NCBI GenBank assembly: GCA_024235135.1
Contig: JACKMZ010000004.1
Span: forward strand, 186,001-250,000
Origin: Gammaproteobacteria bacterium
GTDB lineage: Bacteria; Pseudomonadota; Gammaproteobacteria; Competibacterales; Competibacteraceae
Direction: 5' to 3'
Length of the DNA stretch: 64,000 bases
The notes under the pieces were generated by a model. The model saw only the letters and a program-made list of their open reading frames with translations, was not told where the DNA came from and ran no database searches. Both the position numbers and the translations under genes were made by a program. Below, piece by piece: positions 1-6,695 of the stretch. Every line of letters begins with the position of its first letter. Position 1 is the stretch's first letter.

Positions 1-2
1 GC

Positions 3-521
3 CGACGCACCATTCATACTTTTTTACCGGAGCTTCCGCCGCGTGAACTTTTGCTGGAGGCGATCGATTTGGCCCGTTGGGCGCCGAATCACGGGTTAAC
101 CGAACCCTGGCACTTTTACCTGTTGGGTAAAGAAACGGCTCAAGCCATCGCCCGCCTGAATGCAGCCCTGGTTAGCGCCGCACACGGAGAAGCGGCTGGA
201 TTGGCCAAGTTGGAACGCTGGCTGACCATACCCGGTTGGCTGGTGGTGACCTGCGACAATGCCAGCGACCCGATCCGCGCGCACGAGGACTACGCGGCCT
301 GCTGTTGCGCCGTGCATAACTTCGCCTTGTATCTCTGGAGCGAAGGCGTGGGCGTCAAATGGACGACCGGAGCTGTAACCCGCGATCCCGGCTTTTACGA
401 CTTGATCTGGGTCGATCCGCATCTGGAAAGTGTGGTCGGCCTACTCTGGTACGGCTATCCTGCCGAGATCCCGCAAACCCCGCGCAAACCTGTCGCGGAA
501 TTTCTGGTGGAACTACCCTGA
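3..521 (+). CDS. Nitroreductase family protein, 5'-truncated by window edge
   Basis: Flavin-dependent nitroreductase-fold oxidoreductase, probably cytosolic and using FMN with NAD(P)H. The frame is open from base 3, so the true start lies left of the window; a TTG at 51 is internal. Early residues read RRTIHTFLPELPPRELLLEA, then ARWAPNHGLTEPWHFYLLG, the usual N-terminal RxS/T-x-R and WAPNH..TEPW pattern of small YdjA-like nitroreductases. The C-terminal part has GVGVKWTTGA and VGLLWYGYPAE, matching the family's G-x-x-x-W-x-T and hhGhhxhGxP motifs. Perhaps 20 residues are missing. The substrate cannot be deduced. It ends just before a convergent small gene. Confidence 0.85.
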   Translation, partial: RRTIHTFLPELPPRELLLEAIDLARWAPNHGLTEPWHFYLLGKETAQAIARLNAALVSAAHGEAAGLAKLERWLTIPGWLVVTCDNASDPIRAHEDYAACCCAVHNFALYLWSEGVGVKWTTGAVTRDPGFYDLIWVDPHLESVVGLLWYGYPAEIPQTPRKPVAEFLVELP

Positions 522-537
522 GCCTACGGCTGCCGCA

Positions 538-759
538 TCAGCGTGTTTCATCCAGGATGGTAAACGACAGCAACATCGTCCCCAACGCCAGCGCGAACAG
601 CACATTCAGGGGCGAACACAGCATCAGTATTCCGCTGAGTATCCACAACTCCCTGACTATGCGCTGCTTTCTCCGATACTTACGCGTATAACGCCGGTAG
701 CTGGGATGCCGTTCGCGTTCGTGATCCGGCATGTGCGGGGGCGGTTTACGTATGAACAT
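538..759 (-). CDS. Small hypothetical membrane protein (73 aa)
   Basis: Family not recognised. The N-terminal half is strongly basic (RYTRKYRRKQR) and the second half is one long hydrophobic stretch, from about residue 38 to 68, broken by a proline, so it could form one or two membrane helices with a cytoplasmic basic N-terminus. An AAGG-like sequence sits about 10 bases upstream of the ATG. It converges with the nitroreductase, and no other plausible gene fills the interval. The hydrophobic and basic partition looks like a real small inner-membrane protein rather than a shadow frame, but nothing gives a function. Confidence 0.45.
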   Translation of the reverse strand: MFIRKPPPHMPDHERERHPSYRRYTRKYRRKQRIVRELWILSGILMLCSPLNVLFALALGTMLLSFTILDETR

Positions 760-1001
760 GATGATGGACCTTGGGTGCGGAAACGCGGCCAGTTATTAAT
801 TTTCTCGATCATTTCCTTGAGAAAAACATTGTTTATCAAATCATTCAGGCATTCAAGCCAATCCAGCATCAAGCCATTACATTCCAAGAATCTCAGATCT
901 CCTTTGCCCATCTCACGCATCGGCGAGACCGTCTTCTGTCGGGCTTCCGCATCCGTCAACGGTAAAGGGCATCGCTCTCCGTAATCGCTGAAAATGTGAC
1001 C

Positions 1002-2132
1002 ATGAATTATGGTGTTCAACTACGCGCCGGTACGCTGCGCATAACCACGCGCCGGGAAGACCTTCCCCTGGCGACTTTGCTCGATTTCGCCTCCCGACAG
1101 AACCCGAGGCGGGGTTATTTATTCGTCTCCAAAGTGCTCGGTAAGCACATTCCCTGTCGCCCCAGCGTGATGCGGGATGTCTACCGACGACTGGCGGAAC
1201 CCTTGATCGGACTTCCGTCGCCGATCGTCGTGGTGGGCATGGCCGAAACCGCGACCGGCTTGGGCGCCGGACTGGCTCACAGTCTGTCGTGCGCGACCCA
1301 TGGATCGGATGTGCTGTATCTCCACACCACTCGACATCACCTCGATAGTCCGATATGGCTGAGCTTCGACGAAAACCACAGTCATGCGCCGGATCATCTG
1401 GTCTATGCCCCACAGGGAGAAAAAGCCCAGCTTTTCGAACAGGCGCGCAGTCTCATCCTAGTCGATGACGAGATCAGTACAGGCCGGACCTTGAGCTTGT
1501 TGACGGCAGGCTTAACAAAACACCTGCCACGGCTTGCACAATTGCGTTGGTCATCCATCGTCAATTGGCTGGACCTGGATAAACGGCAGGATTTGACGCG
1601 CCGCATTGCGTGGGATCTCGATTTCGTATCCTTGTTGGAAGGTGAATTCGAATTCCAAGCGGACCCGGCATTCCGACCGCAACTACCCGCCCGCCTGGCG
1701 GCAATCCAACCCAGTCGCTATGCCCGCGACGATACCGGACGGCTGGGATTGATCATGCCTTATGAAGCGGACAGTCCGCCGGCCGATTTCATGCCCGAAA
1801 GTCCGCTGGTCATCGTCGGCACCGGCGAATTCAGCTTCTTCCCGTTTCGGTTGGCCGAAGATCTGGAGCAACAAGGCCACGACGTATTGTTCCAATCCAC
1901 CACGCGTTCGCCGATACTCGAAGGGGAAGCCATCCGCCGCAAGTTGATGTTCACGGACGAGCATCATGAAGGCATCATCAACTATCTTTACAATCTGCCT
2001 CAGGATCGTCAGGTACTGGTAGCCTACGAACACCCGGCCATGGCCAGACAACACGAGTTGCCCACGCTGGTCGATGCGCGGGTCTGGGCTTTGCCCTGGC
2101 GAACGCCGCCGCAACCCGCGTTTCACACGTAG
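1002..2132 (+). CDS. Phosphoribosyltransferase with C-terminal TRSP domain
   Basis: Predicted PRPP-using phosphoribosyltransferase of the group found in Ter (tellurite-resistance/stress) associated biosynthetic operons. The N-terminal PRTase domain (about residues 1-230) carries the PRPP loop LILVDDEISTGRT near residue 150. The C-terminal domain (about 255-376) contains the name-giving motif in FQSTTRSPILEG, preceded by GTGEFSFFPFRLAE. ATG at 1002 is preferred to the GTG at 996, though neither has a clear Shine-Dalgarno. It is first of four genes: the HAD gene follows after 8 bases. The 242 bases upstream (760-1001) hold no convincing gene. Biochemical substrate is unknown; a nucleoside-like product has been proposed for the family. 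No gene for TerD, ATP-grasp or HpcH-type aldolase is in the window. Confidence 0.85.
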   Translation: MNYGVQLRAGTLRITTRREDLPLATLLDFASRQNPRRGYLFVSKVLGKHIPCRPSVMRDVYRRLAEPLIGLPSPIVVVGMAETATGLGAGLAHSLSCATHGSDVLYLHTTRHHLDSPIWLSFDENHSHAPDHLVYAPQGEKAQLFEQARSLILVDDEISTGRTLSLLTAGLTKHLPRLAQLRWSSIVNWLDLDKRQDLTRRIAWDLDFVSLLEGEFEFQADPAFRPQLPARLAAIQPSRYARDDTGRLGLIMPYEADSPPADFMPESPLVIVGTGEFSFFPFRLAEDLEQQGHDVLFQSTTRSPILEGEAIRRKLMFTDEHHEGIINYLYNLPQDRQVLVAYEHPAMARQHELPTLVDARVWALPWRTPPQPAFHT

Positions 2133-2140
2133 CCGCCGAA

Positions 2141-2875
2141 ATGCCAAGTCAGTCAACGCTCTTCGTCTTTTCCGATCTCGATGACACGCTTTTTCAGACG
2201 GAACGCAAATGTCCATCCCAAGGCATCCATCGTCCCGCTGCAGTGGATCGTCAGGGACAAACGTTGTCCTATTTCACCGCCGAACAGGGGGTCCTGCTGA
2301 CACTCATTGAACAGGGCACGGTGATCCCAGTCACGGGGCGCAACACGGCGGCCCTGGAACGCGTACATATGAGCTTTAACAGCTATCGGATAACCAGTCA
2401 TGGCGCCCTGATTACGGGAGCAGACGGCAACCCGGACGAGGAATGGCTGATCATGCTCCAGGCACAGCAGGCCATTTGGGCAGAACGCATGGAATACGCG
2501 TTGAAGGTGATTGCGCGGACCATTGAGCGGAATGAATGGGCCTTGCGCTGCCGTATCATCGAAGATCAAGGCTGGCCGGTTTATGTGTCCGTCAAGGGAG
2601 ACGAACGGGATCTGGCCAGCTTGAGAACGACCGCCCTCGCCCTATGGTGCGAAAATGGCGCGCGGATTCACAGCAATGGCCAAAACATGGCCTTGTTGCC
2701 CGCATTCGCTGACAAGGAACGGGCTGTGCGGTTTCTCATGCGGCGTATTCGCGATACCGGGATCGAGCCTTTGTTTCTCGGACTCGGCGACAGCGTGACC
2801 GACATGCCGTTTCTGCGGCTTTGCCATTACGCCATCACTCCTCGCGGCAGCCAGATCCACGCCTCATGGACGTGA
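2141..2875 (+). CDS. HAD-superfamily hydrolase of the PRTase operon
   Basis: Cytosolic haloacid-dehalogenase fold phosphatase, 244 aa. Motif I is at the N-terminus as FSDLDDTLFQT, with D12 the likely nucleophile and D14 the acid/base. A threonine in PVTGRN near residue 65 fits motif II, and motif IV is LGLGDSVTDMPFL near residue 215. The large insert between motifs II and III suggests a Cof-like cap. It lies between two phosphoribosyltransferase genes, and its last 10 bases overlap the next gene, so translation is probably coupled. In Ter-associated operons a HAD protein of this kind is proposed to dephosphorylate a phosphoribosylated intermediate; that role here is inferred from context. Confidence 0.85.
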   Translation: MPSQSTLFVFSDLDDTLFQTERKCPSQGIHRPAAVDRQGQTLSYFTAEQGVLLTLIEQGTVIPVTGRNTAALERVHMSFNSYRITSHGALITGADGNPDEEWLIMLQAQQAIWAERMEYALKVIARTIERNEWALRCRIIEDQGWPVYVSVKGDERDLASLRTTALALWCENGARIHSNGQNMALLPAFADKERAVRFLMRRIRDTGIEPLFLGLGDSVTDMPFLRLCHYAITPRGSQIHASWT

Positions 2876-3984
2876 ACCTGGCGTTCAACACCCCAATCTC
2901 AGGCAGTTATTCTCCCGAAGATTGTCAGTTCTTGTTGAAACCCATCGTTCCGCCGAATATCGCCGTTACCGAAAAGGAATTCCTGATTCAGAGTGGGCAG
3001 AAACATTATTCGGAAATGATCACCCATGAAAATCCGGTCAGCCCCTTGTACAGCCGGTTGTTCCTGGCCTTGGTGGAACGCTACCGGCGACGTCTCGCCC
3101 AAGACGTCCTGAATCTCGCGGGACAAATCCGTATTCATTGTCCGGAGCCGGTCACTTTGGTTTCGCTGGCGCGTGCCGGCACCCCCATCGGAGCCTTGCT
3201 GCAACGCGCCTTGACCCACCGCCTGGGCGTAGCTTCCCGGCATTACTCGATTTCCATCATTCGCGATCGCGGCATTGATGAGCGCGCCTTGGAATACATC
3301 CTATACCACCAAGGACACCCTCCCGACAGTGTTTGCTTTGTCGACGGTTGGACAGCCAAGGGCGTCATCACCCGTGAACTGAAACGATCCATCGCACACT
3401 GGAATACGCATCATGCCGAGCAACTTTCCGACAGGCTATACGTCGTTGCCGATTTGGGAGGCGCCGCAGACGTAACCGCCACCATCGACGACTATGCGAT
3501 TCCATCGGGGATACTCGGAGCGACCGTGTCCGGTCTGGTATCCCGCTCAATACTCAACGAGCAAATCACGGAGGGGGATTTTCACGGTTGTGCCGTGTAT
3601 GAACATCTGCGATCCCATGACCGCAGCGTGTGGTTTTTGGACACGCTGAGCCAAGCCATGGCAGATCTCAAGCCACAAGTTCCGCCTCAGCAAGATGTCC
3701 GCCAACGGCGGGATACCATCGAAGCCTACTTGAACGGTATCCGCCGGCGCTACGGTATTGCCCAAATCAATTACATCAAGCCCGGTGTCTTGGAAGCCAG
3801 TCGGGTGATGCTGCGACGCGTACCCAGCTTATTGTTGCTACGTGATGAACAGCACGCCGACGTCGCGCACCTACGGCTTCTGGCCGATGAAAAAGCCGTG
3901 CCGATCCGGCATGACCCGTCCATGCCGTTCAATGCGACGGCTCTCATCCAAATAATGGACACAACCGACAGGCAACCGCCATGA
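2866..3984 (+). CDS. StiP-type phosphoribosyltransferase fused to PELOTA RNA-binding domain
   Basis: Member of the family often annotated as cysteine protease StiP but better described as an orthogonal phosphoribosyltransferase. The PRTase part (about residues 30-280) has VTLVSLARAGTPIG and the motif VCFVDGWTAKGVITREL, the family's VDGWTGKG-like loop. The C-terminal 90 residues, starting around NYIKPGVLEASRV, match the PELOTA domain fused to these enzymes. ATG at 2866 is chosen because a TTG at 2821 only adds residues read over the HAD gene; 2866 gives a 10-base overlap with HAD. The stop overlaps the next start as ATGA. The PELOTA domain suggests an RNA or nucleotide ligand; the reaction is not known. 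Confidence 0.82.
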   Translation: MDVNLAFNTPISGSYSPEDCQFLLKPIVPPNIAVTEKEFLIQSGQKHYSEMITHENPVSPLYSRLFLALVERYRRRLAQDVLNLAGQIRIHCPEPVTLVSLARAGTPIGALLQRALTHRLGVASRHYSISIIRDRGIDERALEYILYHQGHPPDSVCFVDGWTAKGVITRELKRSIAHWNTHHAEQLSDRLYVVADLGGAADVTATIDDYAIPSGILGATVSGLVSRSILNEQITEGDFHGCAVYEHLRSHDRSVWFLDTLSQAMADLKPQVPPQQDVRQRRDTIEAYLNGIRRRYGIAQINYIKPGVLEASRVMLRRVPSLLLLRDEQHADVAHLRLLADEKAVPIRHDPSMPFNATALIQIMDTTDRQPP

Positions 3985-4763
3985 GCGTCTTGACGACCAA
4001 AATCCTGGCTTTTTTCGTCTATCCGCTGACACTATCGTTGTTCTTCGCATTGCTCGGCTATCTGCTATTACTGCGGGGTTGGCGGCGCCTTGGAAGCGGT
4101 TGCCTCGGTTTGGCGCTGGTGGTTCTGTGGCTGTGCTCCACACCCGTGGTTTCGGACGCATTGCAGGCTTCGCTGGAGCGTGTCTATCCTCCCATCCCGG
4201 TGGCGGACTCGCCACAGGCCGACGCCATCGTGGTGCTGGGCGGGGGCATTGTCGTTGCGGACCCACCATACCGTCTGACCACCGAACTCAGCGGTGGGGC
4301 AGACCGTGCTTGGCAGGCGGCCCGTTTATACAAGGCCGGAAAAGCGCCCTGGATACTCGCCACGGGCGGAGGGTTACGCTGGTATGGACCGGCGCAACCG
4401 GAAGCCCCGGCCATCCTTGACTTTCTGGTGGCATTGGGTGTCCCTGAACGAGCGGTTCTTCTGGAAACCGAGAGCCTCAATACCTATCAAAATGCGCTAT
4501 TTAGCAAACCGATCATGGAAGCGCACGGAATTCATTCCATACTGCTGGTGACTTCCGCCGAACACATGCCTAGGGCGCTGGCGGTATTCAGATCACAAGG
4601 CATTCAGACTTGGCCCGCGCCCACTGATTTTGAAATCGTGCCAGTCGCTGAAACAACGATTTTGCGTTGGCTGCCGGATGCCGGGGCGTTATCGGCTACC
4701 ACCGGAGCCCTGCGAGAGTATCTGGGTTGGGTGGCTTATCGGCTCATGGATTGGATTCCGTGA
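3981..4763 (+). CDS. DUF218 (YdcF/SanA/ElyC-like) membrane protein
   Basis: 260-aa inner-membrane protein. Two N-terminal helices (about residues 8-31 and 42-58) are followed by a DUF218 domain with ADAIVVLGGG near residue 78, ESLNTYQNA near 160 and TSAEHMPRALAVFRSQGI near 185. Enteric ElyC of this family affects lipid-carrier use in envelope polysaccharide and peptidoglycan synthesis, and SanA affects envelope permeability; the exact reaction is unsettled. Its ATG overlaps the stop of the PELOTA-fused gene (ATGA), which ties it to the phosphoribosyltransferase operon. That partnership is not one I know as standard. The domain predicted to face the periplasm could handle a polyprenyl-linked or exported product. 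Confidence 0.85.
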   Translation: MSVLTTKILAFFVYPLTLSLFFALLGYLLLLRGWRRLGSGCLGLALVVLWLCSTPVVSDALQASLERVYPPIPVADSPQADAIVVLGGGIVVADPPYRLTTELSGGADRAWQAARLYKAGKAPWILATGGGLRWYGPAQPEAPAILDFLVALGVPERAVLLETESLNTYQNALFSKPIMEAHGIHSILLVTSAEHMPRALAVFRSQGIQTWPAPTDFEIVPVAETTILRWLPDAGALSATTGALREYLGWVAYRLMDWIP

Positions 4764-4873
4764 GAAAACTCACATACAATGAATTCACAGTCATTAAAAT
4801 CATTCTCGAAGCATTGCCCATAATCTGCAGTCGGGCAAATCTTTAGTTTCTTTAATTCTTACTTATTTTTAAG

Positions 4874-4977
4874 CTTCATTGTTTTCTTGTACCAAGAAAA
4901 CCTATTCGTTTTAATGGGACAATGAAGACATGCCTGACCGAAACCGAAAATACCGATAATCGGGCGAAATACCGATA
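4874..4977. promoter_or_regulatory. Nested inverted repeats and a direct repeat upstream of wecA
   Basis: The 224-base AT-rich gap before wecA holds a perfect 8-bp inverted repeat, TTTTCTTG (4882-4889) TAC CAAGAAAA (4893-4900). It sits inside a second perfect 9-bp inverted repeat, CTTCATTGT (4874-4882) and ACAATGAAG (4919-4927). Further down, AATACCGATA occurs twice (4949-4958 and 4968-4977), 19 bases apart. These look like regulator binding sites for wecA. No protein can be assigned and no clear sigma70 promoter was identified. Confidence 0.4.
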
Positions 4978-4987
4978 GGGGCTACCC

Positions 4988-6082
4988 ATGCCAATAATTG
5001 AGTGGATGCCGACTTTATTGCTGGCTTTCCTGCTCACCATTCTGATCATTCATTCTCTCAAGAAGCCGGCTAGAGACTGGGGTTGGGTAGATAAACCCAA
5101 TCATCGAAAACATCACAAAGGCGCCATTCCGCTGGTAGGGGGCACTGCCATGTTCATCGCCTTCGCCGTTGCCTGGCTTACCCTGAATCAATCATTAGTG
5201 GCGCTGAACGGCCTGCTAGGCGGAATGAGTATATTGGTGGTCACAGGCATCTACGACGATCGTCACGAAGCGCCAGCAAGCCTGCGTTTCGTCGCGCAAA
5301 TCGTCGCCTCGTTCTGCATCATCTGGGGAGATGGAGTCTATTTGCGCAGTCTTGGTGAATTGTTGGGAAACAGTGCGATCTCGTTAGACCTGATGGCTGT
5401 CCCCTTCACGATTTTTTGTGTGGTCGGGGTCATCAATGCGCTCAATATGATCGACGGTTTGGATGGCTTGGCCGGAGGGCTGGCGTTGGTCTCGACCGTA
5501 TGTCTGCTACTGCTTGCTCAAGCCTCCCAAGCGCATCCTTCAATCATCCTGTTATTGGGTCTGTTGGCTTCCGTTATCACCGGTTTTCTCTACTTCAATC
5601 TGCGTCATCCCTGGCGTCGTCAGGCCAGCGTATTCATGGGTGATGCGGGAAGCATGGTATTGGGCCTGGCGCTGGCCTGGGCCTTCGTCAAACTCTCGCA
5701 AGGTGAGCAGCGTGCTTTTTCCCCCATCGTAGCCGTGTGGGTCTTCGGCCTGCCGTTGATGGACACGATCGCCGTCATGATTCGCCGTGTATTAGGCGGC
5801 AAGAGTCCTTTTGAATCCGATCGCCGGCATATCCACCATTTACTGCTGCACTCGGGTATTTCCACTGCCAAGGTAACGGTATACCTGCTGCTGGCATCCG
5901 CCGCGTTGGGCGGCATAGGCATTGCCGGATGGTATAAAGCGGTACCCGATCATGCATTGTTTTATGGCTTTTTAAGCCTGTTTACGTTGTATTTCTTCCT
6001 GACCAGCCTGGCATGGCGGATGCTAGATAAAAGCCGCCGCGTTACCATCGAATCCAAAACCGGCGAGTCGGTCCCTTCCTGA
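4988..6082 (+). CDS. wecA: Undecaprenyl-phosphate N-acetylglucosaminyl-1-phosphate transferase (WecA/TagO type)
   Basis: Polytopic inner-membrane enzyme of the MraY/WecA superfamily, about 11 helices, 364 aa. It moves a HexNAc-1-phosphate (typically GlcNAc-1-P) from the UDP-sugar to undecaprenyl phosphate, starting O-antigen, enterobacterial common antigen or related glycan synthesis. Seen motifs: GIYDDRHE near residue 88 (Mg-binding DD), INALNMIDGLDGLAGG near 150 (the NxxNxxDGxDGL signature), FMGDAGSMVLG near 218, and RRHIHHLLLHSG near 280, the HxHH motif typical of WecA rather than MraY. The start has AGGGG upstream. It stands alone, with no other polysaccharide genes nearby. The sugar specificity is inferred. 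Confidence 0.9.
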   Translation: MPIIEWMPTLLLAFLLTILIIHSLKKPARDWGWVDKPNHRKHHKGAIPLVGGTAMFIAFAVAWLTLNQSLVALNGLLGGMSILVVTGIYDDRHEAPASLRFVAQIVASFCIIWGDGVYLRSLGELLGNSAISLDLMAVPFTIFCVVGVINALNMIDGLDGLAGGLALVSTVCLLLLAQASQAHPSIILLLGLLASVITGFLYFNLRHPWRRQASVFMGDAGSMVLGLALAWAFVKLSQGEQRAFSPIVAVWVFGLPLMDTIAVMIRRVLGGKSPFESDRRHIHHLLLHSGISTAKVTVYLLLASAALGGIGIAGWYKAVPDHALFYGFLSLFTLYFFLTSLAWRMLDKSRRVTIESKTGESVPS

Positions 6083-6329
6083 GTGGCGATATTTGATCGG
6101 TCCGTTTCGATACCGATGGGGGTTTGGTTGAGAATCCGCGATTTCAGCCCGTGTTCCATGGGCTTAGAATTTGAGCAGGGAGTTTGAGGTGGCCAGGTTC
6201 CTCCCAAAACAGCCTTTCCATTCCTTTGGGGGATCAGCAGGCCAACACATCCAGGACGACACAGCGAGGGGTTTGAGCGCCGGCAGGGGCAGATGGGCTC
6301 GCGGGATCGACACAATCCGGCAGACCAAG

Positions 6330-6405
<76 letters not shown>

Positions 6406-6476
6406 ACGGGCTAAACTATACCGTTGTTGCCCATTGGCGTCTATCGCCGTCATCAGCCGGGCAAGAAAATACGCGG

Positions 6477-6506
6477 TTTTCACAGCAACGCTGACACCGC
6501 TATAAT
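6477..6506 (+). promoter_or_regulatory. Candidate sigma70 promoter for the cytochrome transcript
   Basis: A perfect TATAAT is at 6501-6506. Eighteen bases upstream is TTTTCA (6477-6482), a fair -35 hexamer. It would start a transcript near 6513 with a leader of about 90 bases before the small ORF at 6600 and about 180 before the cytochrome start. No competing promoter of this quality was seen in the gap between the tRNA and the cytochrome. Confidence 0.5.
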
Positions 6507-6599
6507 AGACCTTCCTTAGAAAATATAACTAATCACAAGTTCAGGCGCGTGCCGAGCAACGGTTCCCATCTTGAGAACGGTTTTTCATAGAGGCAGGTC

Positions 6600-6695
6600 A
6601 TGTTTTTTAACCTGGACCTTGCCGCGCGACGTTTCACCCGACGCATTCGAGGCTTCCCGGTTAGGGTTAAGTACTTTGGTGAGGTAAAAGTGTGA
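6600..6695 (+). CDS. Candidate 31-aa leader peptide overlapping the cytochrome start
   Basis: A short ORF opens with ATG at 6600 behind AGAGG (6589-6593), a good Shine-Dalgarno at 6-base spacing. It ends with TGA at 6693-6695, which overlaps the GTG start of the cytochrome gene as GTGA. The predicted peptide starts MFFNLDL and is rich in arginine in its middle (RRFTRRIRG), with no membrane segment. The placement suggests translational coupling: ribosomes finishing this ORF could restart on the GTG. No family was recognised and it may be a fortuitous frame. Confidence 0.4.
   Translation: MFFNLDLAARRFTRRIRGFPVRVKYFGEVKV

Noticed and set aside
657..1019. 120-codon minus-strand frame before the PRTase gene
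   Set aside because: It overlaps the start of the PRTase gene and the small membrane gene and lacks a ribosome site; kept only as an ambiguity of the gap.
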